Below are positions 22,163 through 32,344 of a stretch of 33,441 nt of DNA, piece after piece. Below the pieces are notes generated by a model that saw nothing but the letters and a program-made list of their open reading frames with translations, did not search any database and was not told where the DNA came from. Both the position numbers and the translations under genes were made by a program. Every line of letters starts with the position of its first letter. The stretch's first letter is position 1. This DNA comes from Bacteroidia bacterium. GTDB taxonomy: Bacteria > Bacteroidota > Bacteroidia > DATLTG01. The DNA lies in contig JBDTAC010000054.1 of NCBI GenBank assembly GCA_039924845.1, forward strand, positions 105,308 to 138,748. The letters run 5' to 3'.

Positions 22163-23635
22163 TTGTCTTTAGATAACACACAAGCAAACGATTCCCAAAC
22201 GCCCGAACTAAAGCGATCGCTCGGATTGTTTGATGCCACCATGTTGGTAGCGGGTTCCATGATTGGTTCCGGAATATTTATTGTAACCACTTATATGGCA
22301 CGCGACATTGGCGCAGCCGGTTGGTTAATTGTATTGTGGATTATTACAGGATTGATTACCGTTTCTGCTGCTCTTAGTTATGGAGAACTGGCAGGAATGA
22401 TGCCCAAAGCTGGCGGACAATATGTTTACCTGCAACGTGCTTACGGAAAAATGATTTCCTTTTTATACGGTTGGACTGTCTTTACCGTTATTCAAACAGG
22501 CGTAATTGCGGCAGTAGCCGTAGCGTTCTCGAAATACACTGCCGTTTTTTTTCCTTCTTTAAACAACGTTGTTTTTAGTTATGGAATCACATTCGTCATC
22601 TCGTATTCGCAATTGCTTGCCATCGCCAGTATCATGGTGCTTGCCTTTATCAACAGCCGCGGAATACAAAGCGGAAAAATAGTTCAAATTGTTTTCACCT
22701 CTGCTAAATTATTCGCCTTATTTGCCTTAATTGTGTTGGGACTTGCCATCGGTTTAAAAGGAAATGTATTAGCACATAATTTCGAGAATATGTGGGCAGC
22801 AACTAAAACAACGATGGAAAACGGAAAAATAAGTATGATTCCTTTAACCGGATTTGCTTTGCTTGGCGCGATGGGCGCAACCATTATTAATTCTTTGTTT
22901 TCGAGCGATGCCTGGAACAACGTAACGTTTATTGCAGGCGAAATAAAAGATCCGAAAAGAAATATTCCGCGTAGCTTATTTTTGGGAACTTTAATCGTAA
23001 CCATCATTTACATTTTAGCAAACGTAGCCTATTTGGCATTGCTTCCCATACAAGGAAGTCCGACAGCTACAACGGCTTTAGGGCAAGGAATTTTATTTGC
23101 AAGCAATGATCGTGTTGGAACAGCAGCCGCTTCCATGATTTTCGGTTATTCCGCAGCATTTATAATGGCTGCATTGATTATGATTTCTACGTTCGGTTGC
23201 AACAACGGAATTATTTTATCCGGCAGCCGTTTGTTTTATGCGATGTCGAAAGATGGTTTGTTTTTTAAACAAGCAGGTGATTTGAATAAAAACCAAGTGC
23301 CAGAAAAAGCGCTTTGGTTGCAATGTATTTGGGCAAGTGTTCTTTGTTTATCGGGTAAATACAGTGATTTACTCACTTATGCCACGTTTGCTTCTTTACT
23401 ATTTTATATTTTTACCATTGCCGGAATTTTTATTCTCCGAAAAAAAGAACCGAACGCAGAACGTCCTTACAAAGCCTTTGGTTACCCCGTCATTCCTGCT
23501 TTGTACATTTTAGTAGCTACCGGCATTTGTGTTGATTTATTAATTTACGATACTAAAAACACTGGATTTGGGTTATTGCTTGTAATACTGGGTATTCCCT
23601 TTTATTACTTGCAAAAGAAAACTCATGAAAATTGA
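22163..23635 (+). CDS. APC-family amino acid permease
   Basis: A 490-residue inner-membrane transporter with 12 or more hydrophobic helices. LFDATMLVAGSMIGSGIFIV holds the GSGIF substrate-binding loop of helix 1, and AGGQYVYLQRAYG (about residues 76-88) is the familiar helix 3 region. It probably takes up or exchanges amino acids; specificity is unknown. I take TTG 22163 as start because the sequence that follows (SLDNTQANDSQTPELKRSLG) is a plausible cytoplasmic N-terminus. ATG 22064 lies in the 21-bp array and would add 33 residues, including a doubtful hydrophobic, Cys-containing stretch; it cannot be excluded. The stop overlaps the next gene by 11 nt. Confidence 0.85.
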   Translation: MSLDNTQANDSQTPELKRSLGLFDATMLVAGSMIGSGIFIVTTYMARDIGAAGWLIVLWIITGLITVSAALSYGELAGMMPKAGGQYVYLQRAYGKMISFLYGWTVFTVIQTGVIAAVAVAFSKYTAVFFPSLNNVVFSYGITFVISYSQLLAIASIMVLAFINSRGIQSGKIVQIVFTSAKLFALFALIVLGLAIGLKGNVLAHNFENMWAATKTTMENGKISMIPLTGFALLGAMGATIINSLFSSDAWNNVTFIAGEIKDPKRNIPRSLFLGTLIVTIIYILANVAYLALLPIQGSPTATTALGQGILFASNDRVGTAAASMIFGYSAAFIMAALIMISTFGCNNGIILSGSRLFYAMSKDGLFFKQAGDLNKNQVPEKALWLQCIWASVLCLSGKYSDLLTYATFASLLFYIFTIAGIFILRKKEPNAERPYKAFGYPVIPALYILVATGICVDLLIYDTKNTGFGLLLVILGIPFYYLQKKTHEN

Positions 23636-24542
23636 TTTCAAAGATTTTTTTACTTACAACAAACGCGAGCGCAACGGAATTTTTATTTTACTTTCCATTA
23701 TCGCGCTATTGCTGATTTATCTCGCTTTTTCAGATCGTTTTATTGATGCTCCCAAAAATAATTTTTCAGCCTTCGATAAAGAGATAAATGAATTTCAATT
23801 GGCACAAAAAAATGATTCTGATACGACAAAAGAAATTCAATTGAGTTCTCATCAACAAGAAAAAAAGAGCATTCAAAAATTATTTTTCTTCGACCCGAAT
23901 TCCGCAACTGATAATGATTGGAAAGATTTAGGACTATCTGATAAACAATTAAAAATCATTCGAAATTATGTAGCAAAAGGTGGACATTTCTATAAAAAGG
24001 AAGACTTAAAAAAGATCTACGGAATTTCCGAAAAACAATATCTCGCTTTAGCGGATTACATTGAAATTACTGTTCCAAAAAATAATTTTCCGAAACGAGA
24101 TTCCATTCACTTTCAAAAAAATAATTTCCAGAAACAAAAAAATAATTTTGTGGAATTAAATTCTGCTGATTCTCTACAACTATTGAGCTTAAAAGGAATT
24201 GGTCCTTATTTCGCACATAAAATTATTGAATATCGAAATCGTTTAGGAGGATTTTATAACACGCAACAATTGTTGGAAATTTACCATTTCGACAGCGCTC
24301 GTTTTTCAGAAATAGAAAAAAACATTTCTGCAGATGCGAATTTAATTCAGAAAATAAATCTCAATCATTGTACCGCAAAAGAATTAAAAAAATTGCCTTA
24401 TCTCAATTATAATATTGCCAATTCGATTGTCAATTACCGTTTAAAACACGGTGATTACAAACAAATCGCAGACATTCAACAATCCGCCTTAGTGAATGGA
24501 GAAGTGTTTGAAAAAATTAAACCGTACTTGAGTATTGATTGA
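23625..24542 (+). CDS. Membrane-anchored helix-hairpin-helix (ComEA-like) protein
   Basis: 305 residues. An N-terminal membrane helix (about residues 18-35, GIFILLSIIALLLIYLAF) is followed by a linker and HhH units: residues about 85-150 (degenerate, LGLSDKQLKIIRNYVAKGGH), about 172-220 (FVELNSADSLQLLSLKGIGP, then YRNRLGGF) and about 240-305 (INLNHCTAKELKKLPYLN, YRLKHGDY). This matches ComEA-like proteins, which bind DNA non-specifically; a role in DNA uptake is possible but not shown. Four copies of KNNF (SAF, PKR, QKQ and VEL following) are encoded by copies of the dispersed A/T element, clustered in the linkers between folded parts. It overlaps the permease gene by 11 nt. Confidence 0.8.
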   Translation: MKIDFKDFFTYNKRERNGIFILLSIIALLLIYLAFSDRFIDAPKNNFSAFDKEINEFQLAQKNDSDTTKEIQLSSHQQEKKSIQKLFFFDPNSATDNDWKDLGLSDKQLKIIRNYVAKGGHFYKKEDLKKIYGISEKQYLALADYIEITVPKNNFPKRDSIHFQKNNFQKQKNNFVELNSADSLQLLSLKGIGPYFAHKIIEYRNRLGGFYNTQQLLEIYHFDSARFSEIEKNISADANLIQKINLNHCTAKELKKLPYLNYNIANSIVNYRLKHGDYKQIADIQQSALVNGEVFEKIKPYLSID

Positions 24543-24604
24543 AAATTGAAGAAATAGCTGAAACGACTATTAAAATGGAATTAAATTCTTTTGGATATTC
24601 AAGG

Positions 24605-24628
24605 CTTTGAAAAATTATTTTTTCGAAG
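24605..24628. terminator. Near-palindromic A/T element between convergent genes
   Basis: CTTTGAAAAA pairs with TTTTTCGAAG apart from one G-T pair, with T-runs on both strands. It lies between the ends of the HhH gene (24542) and pyrG (24656), as a bidirectional terminator would. Confidence 0.6.
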
Positions 24629-24655
24629 ACCTAAAAAAATCAAGTTTCAAAAAAA

Positions 24656-26365
<1,710 letters not shown>

Positions 26366-26417
26366 TCAGAAGTTATTGGTTCTATTTAAAGGAAGATTCA
26401 GAAATACATTCCGAAAA

Positions 26418-26951
26418 TTATTTTTGCAAACGGTCAAAAATGGTTAAGTAAAGATCTTGCAAACGTTCGCTGACAGCAAATTTTCCAGAAGCTGATTTTT
26501 CTATAAGTTGCTCGAGGTATTGCTCATACTTGTTCCAATTCTCATTTGCATTTATTGTTTCAATAGCTTCTTTAAAACTGGAAACAATGCACTTGTAAAA
26601 TGTTTCTGAACGCTTGTTATCGCGCGAAAAAGCATCAATTCCACAAGCTACTCGATGCAACAAAAGCGAGGTTAAATCATCCGCATAAATAGTTGTTTTT
26701 TTGAAATCGCGAATCAATTTATTGACATTCATATTTGTTCTTCGTTCGCTTGGATGAGCGGATGAATAGGCATTTGTAATCCTTTTCTTGTAAATTTCCA
26801 ATATCGGATTTTCATCTTCGGAAAGTTCTGCTTTGTAAAATTCTTGTACGTTTTTAAACCGGTCAAACAGACGAATTATTTCCTGGATAATATCTTCCTT
26901 ATCCGATTTTTGAAGGTGTTTGAGCAATGCTTTTTTCGTTAATTTTTTCAT
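26418..26951 (-). CDS. Uncharacterised protein, DUF6155-like
   Basis: 177 residues, mainly helical and charged, without signal peptide or membrane segment. The start MKKLTKKALLKHLQKSDKED followed by IIRLFDRFKNVQEFYKAEL agrees with what I remember of DUF6155 proteins, small cytosolic proteins of unknown function in Bacteroidota. It overlaps the preceding GIY-YIG gene by 53 nt. Such an overlap is long; the N-terminus nevertheless looks native. A copy of the A/T element overlaps its last codons (26408-26427). Confidence 0.6.
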   Translation of the reverse strand: MKKLTKKALLKHLQKSDKEDIIQEIIRLFDRFKNVQEFYKAELSEDENPILEIYKKRITNAYSSAHPSERRTNMNVNKLIRDFKKTTIYADDLTSLLLHRVACGIDAFSRDNKRSETFYKCIVSSFKEAIETINANENWNKYEQYLEQLIEKSASGKFAVSERLQDLYLTIFDRLQK

Positions 26952-27213
26952 GCTGAAACAAATAGGCTAATTTTATTTTTTCTCCTTTTGAAAGGCGTTT
27001 TAATTGGTATTCTTGCTGGCAAGCTTCCTCTCTGGAAGCGTAAGCTTGCACGTATTTTAATTCCAATGGTGCTCTGCCTTTTGTGTATTTCGCGCCTTTT
27101 CCTTGGTTGTGTTTTTCGATTCTTTTCGCTACGTTATTGCTGGTGCCAATATAAAATGTAGAATCAGCGCATTCTGCCATGTAAACATACCAAATTTCAT
27201 TTTTTTGGAGCAT
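26899..27213 (-). CDS. GIY-YIG nuclease family protein
   Basis: A 104-residue small protein with the GIY-YIG nuclease fold of the UvrC/YhbQ type. WYVYMAECADSTFYIGTSNN (about residues 8-27) holds the paired tyrosines; the YIG is kept as YIGTSN, and KRIEKHNQGKGAKYTKGRAP (about 31-50) contains the catalytic arginine region and the typical KYT. Stand-alone members are thought to cut branched or damaged DNA, but a role here is not established. The 3' end overlaps the DUF6155-like gene, so the two are probably co-transcribed. Confidence 0.85.
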   Translation of the reverse strand: MLQKNEIWYVYMAECADSTFYIGTSNNVAKRIEKHNQGKGAKYTKGRAPLELKYVQAYASREEACQQEYQLKRLSKGEKIKLAYLFQHEKINEKSIAQTPSKIG

Positions 27214-27222
27214 TTTTTATGG

Positions 27223-27283
27223 TGTCAAAAAAATAATTTTTCGAACGATATTTTTTGTTCGATTTTTCTCCAAAAAAATAATT
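27223..27283. repeat. Two copies of the dispersed A/T element after mqnE
   Basis: A full copy at 27223-27246 (TCAAAAAAATAATTTTTCGA core) and a partial one at 27270-27283 lie between the end of mqnE and the GIY-YIG gene, both minus strand. CGAACGATATTTTTTGTTCG (27242-27261) is an additional 5-bp-armed hairpin. Termination of mqnE is the likely role. Confidence 0.55.
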
Positions 27284-28435
27284 CTAAGCGGAAGCATTTT
27301 CAAAATCATATTCCAAATAATCTGTAACCACATTGTACAACGTGTCGCGTTCTATCGGATGTCTGCCGACTTGTTTGATGAGTTCCACCAATTCTTTCGT
27401 ACTCAACTTCGGACTTTGTTCTTCGGCTCCTGCCATCGAATAAATTTTTGTAGAATCATCAATCGTTCCGTCAATATCATTCGAGCCAAACGACAATGAT
27501 AATTGCGCTGTTTGTCTGCCAATCATGGGCCAATACGATTTCACATTGGAAATATTATCCATAAAAATGCGCGCAACAGCATAATTTTTCAAATCTTCCA
27601 TCACACTAACTTCTGGCACATTCGACATTTGATTGCCTTTGTTGCGAAACTTCAAAGGAATAAACGCATTGAAACCTTTTGTACGATCTTGCAAATCACG
27701 AATCCGGCTCATGTGATCCACGCGATGTTTGTACGATTCAATGTGTCCGTAAAGCATCGTTACATTGGACGGGATACCTAATTTATGTGCTGTTTCATGA
27801 ATTTCGAGCCACACTTCAGAGGAACATTTATCCTCGCAAATCTGAGCGCGAATTTCTTCGTCAAAAATTTCTGCTCCGCCACCCGGCAAAGAGTTTAAAC
27901 CATTATCTTTCAGTAATTGTAATCCTTCCGCACTGGACATTTTCGCTTTGCGGAACATATAATCCAACTCCACAGCGGTAAATGCTTTGATATGAATTTC
28001 AGGTCGAATTTCTTTTATTTTTTTGAGTAGACCAGCGAAATAATGCAAACCCATTTTCGGGTGAACTCCGCCAACAATATGGATTTCCGTAACTGGTTTT
28101 CCGTTGTACGCTTTCACCAAATTCAAAATTTCTTCTTCCGATAATTCCCAACCTTCTTCTTTTTGTTTCGTCAAACGAGAATACGAACAAAATTTACAAT
28201 CGAACACGCAAATATTCGTAGGCTCTACGTGAAAATTCCGATTGAAATACGTATAATTTCCGTGCTTTTTTTCACGGATATAATTTGCCAACATTCCAAC
28301 GTATGACAAACTTCCTTGTTCATACAACACCAGACATTCCTCAGAAGTAATGCGCTCTTCATGAAGAACTTTTTCTCCAATTTTTTTTAATTCAGAAGAT
28401 ATATTTTGAGCTTGAATCATTTTTTCTGCCAACAT
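27284..28435 (-). CDS. mqnE: Aminofutalosine synthase
   Basis: A radical-SAM enzyme, 383 residues from ATG 28435 (a frame to 28501 exists but adds 22 residues that overlap the likely promoter). MqnE joins 3-[(1-carboxyvinyl)oxy]benzoate to a SAM-derived radical, giving aminofutalosine in the futalosine route to menaquinone. The cluster motif CVFDCKFCSYSR (CxxxCxxC, about residues 74-85) is intact, followed by IHIVGGVHPKMGLHYF and LPGGGAEIFDEEIR (about 183-196), which is characteristic of this family rather than MqnC. Its presence tells that the quinone reduced by complex I is menaquinone. Confidence 0.9.
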   Translation of the reverse strand: MLAEKMIQAQNISSELKKIGEKVLHEERITSEECLVLYEQGSLSYVGMLANYIREKKHGNYTYFNRNFHVEPTNICVFDCKFCSYSRLTKQKEEGWELSEEEILNLVKAYNGKPVTEIHIVGGVHPKMGLHYFAGLLKKIKEIRPEIHIKAFTAVELDYMFRKAKMSSAEGLQLLKDNGLNSLPGGGAEIFDEEIRAQICEDKCSSEVWLEIHETAHKLGIPSNVTMLYGHIESYKHRVDHMSRIRDLQDRTKGFNAFIPLKFRNKGNQMSNVPEVSVMEDLKNYAVARIFMDNISNVKSYWPMIGRQTAQLSLSFGSNDIDGTIDDSTKIYSMAGAEEQSPKLSTKELVELIKQVGRHPIERDTLYNVVTDYLEYDFENASA

Positions 28436-28542
28436 AATTTTGCCTCTTATTTTTGTGAAATCGAATGCAAATTTAGCACTCTTTTCAGAAAGCGGTTTCA
28501 AATACGGTATCTTATCTTATTTTTGTGGGCGATTCAATTCCA

Positions 28543-29880
28543 ATGCTCCAAAAATTTCAACAATTTATTTCTGAAAAAAAACTTTTTGACGCACATCAAA
28601 AAATACTTCTTGCCGTAAGCGGAGGTGTTGATTCTGTTGTGATGTGTGAATTATTTTACCGTTCAAAAATTAATTTTTCAATTGCACATTGTAATTTTAA
28701 TTTGAGAGGAAAAGAATCGGAAGGAGATGCGCAATTTGTGAAAAAGTTAGCGGCAACTTACAAAGTTCCTTTTTTTGTAAAATTATTCGACACGAAAAAA
28801 TACGCACACGAAAAAAAAATTTCCACTCAAATGGCTGCGCGTGATTTACGTTATTCTTGGTTTTCAGAAATCTTACAAAAAGAAAAATTAGATGGCATTG
28901 CCATCGCACAACACAAAAGCGATGAAATAGAAACCTTATTTATTAATTTAGTAAGAGGTACTGGAATTGCTGGATTACACGGAATTTTACCAAAAAAAGA
29001 AAAAATAATTCGCCCTTTATTATTTGCTACCCGCGACGAAATTGAAGTATTTGCGAAAAATGAAAAAATAAAATTTAGAGAAGACAGCAGCAATAATTCC
29101 GACAAATATGTGCGAAATAAAATTCGTCATAAAATAATTCCTATTTTGAAAGAAATCAATCCGGCTGCTGAAAATTCAATTGTGGAAAGCATCGAAAAAA
29201 TAAGAGATACAGAACTAATTTTTCAAAAATACATCGCGCAAAAGCGAAATGAATTGCTTCAATATAAAAAAGAAATAACAACCATTTCCATTGAAAAATT
29301 GCGAAAAGAAAATCCGCTGAAAACGATTGTGTATGAACTTTTAAAGGAATTTCATTTTAATTCAGAAACGATTTCAGGAATTATTTTTTCGTTCGATTCT
29401 TCGTCTGGCAAAACTTTTTTTTCAAGCACACATCGTTTGCTGAAAGACAGAAATACACTCATTATCGAGCCTATTGCTTCCCAAAAAAAAGCGCTTCAAA
29501 AAAATATTTTTTCAATTGGTAAAAATCAGAAAACGCATTCGGCGGATAAAATAAAATTGGTTTTTTCGAAACATGAAAATAAAAATTTTGAGATGGATAA
29601 ATCTTCTCGAATTGCTTGTTTGGATTACGATTTATTGGAATTTCCACTTCAATTACGGAAATGGGAAAAAGGAGATTTTTTTTATCCATTGGGAATGAAA
29701 TCGAAGAAAAAGTTGAGTGATTATTTTATCGATAAAAAAATTTCTATTCAAGAAAAAGAAAAAATAGAGGTGTTGCTTTCTGGAAACGGAGACATTGTTT
29801 GGCTGGTGGGACAACGGATTGACGAGCGATATAAAATTACCGCAACTACTAAAAAAAATTATATTGTGAATTGTATGTAA
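28543..29880 (+). CDS. tilS: tRNA(Ile)-lysidine synthase
   Basis: 445 residues. TilS attaches lysine to C34 of the tRNA-Ile with anticodon CAU, so that it reads AUA. The PP-loop ATPase motif LLAVSGGVDSVVM is at about residues 22-34, with IAHCNFNLRGKESEGDA (about 53-69), TQMAARDLRYSWF and IAIAQHKSDEIETLFINLVR downstream. The last ~70 residues are the C-terminal domain (LRKWEKGDFFYPLGMKSKKK). TATTTTTG at 28518-28525 looks like a -7 box. It overlaps an in-frame GTG at 28525, so I take ATG 28543. Two A/T elements lie in frame (about 28662 and 29495), read as KINFS and KNIFS. Confidence 0.95.
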   Translation: MLQKFQQFISEKKLFDAHQKILLAVSGGVDSVVMCELFYRSKINFSIAHCNFNLRGKESEGDAQFVKKLAATYKVPFFVKLFDTKKYAHEKKISTQMAARDLRYSWFSEILQKEKLDGIAIAQHKSDEIETLFINLVRGTGIAGLHGILPKKEKIIRPLLFATRDEIEVFAKNEKIKFREDSSNNSDKYVRNKIRHKIIPILKEINPAAENSIVESIEKIRDTELIFQKYIAQKRNELLQYKKEITTISIEKLRKENPLKTIVYELLKEFHFNSETISGIIFSFDSSSGKTFFSSTHRLLKDRNTLIIEPIASQKKALQKNIFSIGKNQKTHSADKIKLVFSKHENKNFEMDKSSRIACLDYDLLEFPLQLRKWEKGDFFYPLGMKSKKKLSDYFIDKKISIQEKEKIEVLLSGNGDIVWLVGQRIDERYKITATTKKNYIVNCM

Positions 29881-29893
29881 TATCGTATTTTTG
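29864..29893 (+). promoter_or_regulatory. Promoter at the tilS end, close to the next start codon
   Basis: TTG (29864-29866), a 19-nt spacer and TATTTTTG (29886-29893) match the Bacteroidota consensus. The ATG at 29899 begins only 5 nt after the -7 box, so the transcript would be leaderless or nearly so. It overlaps the last codons of tilS. Confidence 0.6.
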
Positions 29894-29898
29894 AAAAC

Positions 29899-30438
29899 AT
29901 GAGTGAGAAAATTTTATTTCAGGAAAAGCAATATTTGGGCATCAATAAGTCTTCCTTGGTTCCGAGATTGGCACTTGCTATATTTTGTTTTGTGGCGTAT
30001 TATTGGTCGGAAAATCCTAAGCCTGTAGATGTTTCAGGAATTGTGATTGGCGCATATCCTGCAGAAAATATTGCAGCTTCTGGTACTTTATTTTTTTTAA
30101 TGGGAATGGTTATTTTGGTTATTTCCGTAGCACTTATTTTTGTGTTGCACATCCATACAAAAGTAACGGAAACCAGCATTGTATTGGATGGTTTGTGGAC
30201 TTCACGCAAAGTGAAAATTGATTTTTCGAGCATCGTTTCCGTGAAAAAAATATTTTACGGGAAATACAATTTAAAACTTCCGGCGTACAATTTACATTCG
30301 AAAGGAAAAATTCGTTTTTATACTGGAGGTTATGAAGCCGTTGAATTGACAGATAAAGACGGATTGCGTTATCGCATCGGATCGCAAAAAGCAGATGAAT
30401 TACTAAGTGTGATAGAAAATTGTATTGAACATAAATAG
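29899..30438 (+). CDS. Small membrane protein with PH-like domain
   Basis: 179 residues that I cannot place in a named family. Two membrane segments, about residues 22-38 (LALAIFCFVAYYWSE) and 62-84 (FFLMGMVILVISVALIFVLH), are followed by a soluble C-terminal part of alternating beta strands (VTETSIVLDGLWTSRKVKID, ELTDKDGLRYRIGSQKADEL) resembling bacterial PH-like domains. The likely location is the inner membrane with the domain in the cytosol. It lies 18 nt after tilS and 15 nt before the SDR gene, with its own promoter at 29864. Confidence 0.7.
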   Translation: MSEKILFQEKQYLGINKSSLVPRLALAIFCFVAYYWSENPKPVDVSGIVIGAYPAENIAASGTLFFLMGMVILVISVALIFVLHIHTKVTETSIVLDGLWTSRKVKIDFSSIVSVKKIFYGKYNLKLPAYNLHSKGKIRFYTGGYEAVELTDKDGLRYRIGSQKADELLSVIENCIEHK

Positions 30439-30453
30439 AAATTATATTTTAAA

Positions 30454-31239
30454 ATGAATTTAGATTTAACAAATAAAAATGCGCTTGTTTGCGGCAGTAC
30501 GCAAGGAATCGGGAAAGCTGCTGCTATTCAATTAGCGAAATTAGGAGCTAACGTTACGCTTGTTGCGCGGAACGAAACGACATTGAAATCTGTTTTGGCA
30601 GAACTCGATACAAGCGCTAATCAGAAACACCAATTTTTGTGTATTGACTTTACAAATCCGAATGATTTGAAAGATAAAATTGCAGCTTTTGCAGCTAAAA
30701 ATATTGTACATATTTTAGTAAATAATACTGCCGGACCTGCTGGGGGAGCTGCTATAAATGCGAAACTAGAAGAATTTATTCAGGCATTTTCCAACCATTT
30801 AATTTGCAATCAATTGTTGGTGCAAGCAGTTGCGGAAGGAATGAAAAAAGTGAATTACGGTAGAATCATCAATATTATTTCTACTTCGGTAAAGCAACCT
30901 ATTAAAGGTTTGGGTGTTTCCAATACTATTCGCGGAGCTGTCGCCAATTGGTCGAAAACACTTTCGGTGGAATTGGCTCCTTTCGGAATTACAGTAAACA
31001 ATGTGCTTCCAGGCGCTACCAAAACAATTCGCCTGACTTCTATTTTGGAAAATAAATCGAAAAAAACAGGTGAATCCATCGAAAAAGTAGAAGCAGAAAT
31101 GTTGGCTGAAATTCCTGCTGGACGTTTTGCTGAAGCTGCCGAAATTGCCAATGCTGTTGCCTTTTTGGCTTCTCCGGCGGCTGCATATATCAACGGAATT
31201 AATCTTCCAGTTGATGGTGGAAGAACGAGTTGTTTGTAA
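30454..31239 (+). CDS. SDR-family protein lacking the YxxxK catalytic pair
   Basis: 261 residues with the Rossmann fold of short-chain dehydrogenases. The NAD(P)-binding motif is CGSTQGIGKAAA (about residues 13-24) and the following strand is VTLVARNE (about 34-41). Where the family has NNAG the sequence is NNTAG (about 89-93), and IINIISTS carries the serine. At the place of YxxxK I read SNTIR, so the tyrosine and lysine are both replaced (Ser, Arg). The C-terminal NGINLPVDGGRTS is normal. It may use other residues, or may no longer be an oxidoreductase; a subgroup of FabG-like proteins shows similar changes. It probably shares a transcript with the membrane gene upstream. Confidence 0.8.
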   Translation: MNLDLTNKNALVCGSTQGIGKAAAIQLAKLGANVTLVARNETTLKSVLAELDTSANQKHQFLCIDFTNPNDLKDKIAAFAAKNIVHILVNNTAGPAGGAAINAKLEEFIQAFSNHLICNQLLVQAVAEGMKKVNYGRIINIISTSVKQPIKGLGVSNTIRGAVANWSKTLSVELAPFGITVNNVLPGATKTIRLTSILENKSKKTGESIEKVEAEMLAEIPAGRFAEAAEIANAVAFLASPAAAYINGINLPVDGGRTSCL

Positions 31240-31249
31240 AATGCCCGTC

Positions 31250-31270
31250 ATTCTGAACTTGATTCAGAAT
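31250..31270. repeat. Hairpin ATTCTGAA-CTTGA-TTCAGAAT, dispersed-repeat type
   Basis: Perfect 8-bp arms with a 5-nt loop, 10 nt after the SDR stop. GTCATTCTGAACTTGATTCA is, to my recollection, a widespread intergenic repeat. It may also end the transcript. Confidence 0.6.
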
Positions 31271-31371
31271 CTGCGCGAAGGAACAAACTTCATCATCGTT
31301 CCTTTTGTCGTTTCGCAAAATTTTTTTTTCAAACTGTTGTCTTAATTTCTTTTTGTTGAAAGGAAAACTAT

Positions 31372-32190
31372 TTACCAGTATTTAGAAGTATCTTCTACTG
31401 CTTTAAGTAAACCATGCGAATCATAATCATATTCAATTTTATCTGAAAAATTAATTTTTGATGATATAATTTTGCCTTTTATAAATTCAGTCTTAACGTC
31501 TGATAATGTGCCATGTTGATTTGAATATATTTTTGTTTCTTCTTCAATCATTTTATTTTGTTTGTTGTACTTTTTTGTATCAATACAAAATACATCTCCA
31601 AATAAATGCGTATTAGTTACCTTTTCTACCACATGACTTAATGAAGGATTGTAAATGAAATATGTTCCAACTATCATTGAAAAATACAAACCATTTTTTT
31701 GCTGATATATTTTAAAATAATGAGTTTTTGCAGAGTCTATACTTCCATCTGTTTTATATACTATATTAATACTATCATGTAATAAATTATAAAAATCGTA
31801 TCCCAAGAGGTCGGAAGTATCCTTAAATAAGCATTTCGGATCAAAGAATTTATAATCTTCCGATAAAATAGAAAGACCACATACACAATTACAATAATGG
31901 AAGTCATTGTCATCGAGATCGTATAAATTATATTTTAACCGATTCAAATAACCTTTTGATTTAAGCTGCATGGTACTATCGTATGTTTTGTATAATAACA
32001 TAGATTTATTCTGGTAATCTATTTCTAAATAAAAAGAGACAACACTATCCCCAGTTGATCCTCCATAATTATAGGAAATTTTTGAGATTAATTTTCCCTT
32101 TCGTTCTACTTGTGAAAATCCATTTACTGAATAAAGACTAAAGCAAACTGCCATTAACAAGCATAATAATATCTCTTTCTTTTTTATCAT
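31372..32190 (-). CDS. Exported protein of unknown function
   Basis: 272 residues that I do not recognise. The signal peptide is clear (MIKKKEILLCLLMAVCFSLY, cleavage near GFSQ). The mature part is beta-rich and Tyr-rich (SKISYNYGGSTGDSVVSFYL, DDNDFHYCNCVCGL) with four or five cysteines in the middle third and a final DYDSHGLLKAVED like the start of an RHS/YD-type repeat. It would be periplasmic or at the surface; no sorting domain is present. A TATATTTG -7 box at 32219-32226 (minus strand) is suitably placed. The base composition is more A+T-rich than that of the neighbours. Confidence 0.6.
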   Translation of the reverse strand: MIKKKEILLCLLMAVCFSLYSVNGFSQVERKGKLISKISYNYGGSTGDSVVSFYLEIDYQNKSMLLYKTYDSTMQLKSKGYLNRLKYNLYDLDDNDFHYCNCVCGLSILSEDYKFFDPKCLFKDTSDLLGYDFYNLLHDSINIVYKTDGSIDSAKTHYFKIYQQKNGLYFSMIVGTYFIYNPSLSHVVEKVTNTHLFGDVFCIDTKKYNKQNKMIEEETKIYSNQHGTLSDVKTEFIKGKIISSKINFSDKIEYDYDSHGLLKAVEDTSKYW

Positions 32191-32305
32191 TAGACTGTTA
32201 AGTTAAAACATTTCTCATCAAATATAATAAAAATAGAATTTTAATAAAGATTAGCATTAGTTCGTTTGAAAAAAAAGGAAAAAGAATATTTGATGTAAAT
32301 TAGTG

Positions 32306-32329
32306 CCTTCAAAAAAATAATTTTTCAAA
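32306..32329. repeat. Dispersed A/T element upstream of the Nif3 gene
   Basis: CTTCAAAAAAATAATTTTTC followed by AAAA, 16 nt before the ATG at 32345. It lies between two divergent genes and so is one of the few intergenic copies that cannot be a simple terminator. Confidence 0.6.
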
Positions 32330-32344
32330 ACGATTTTTCTAAAA

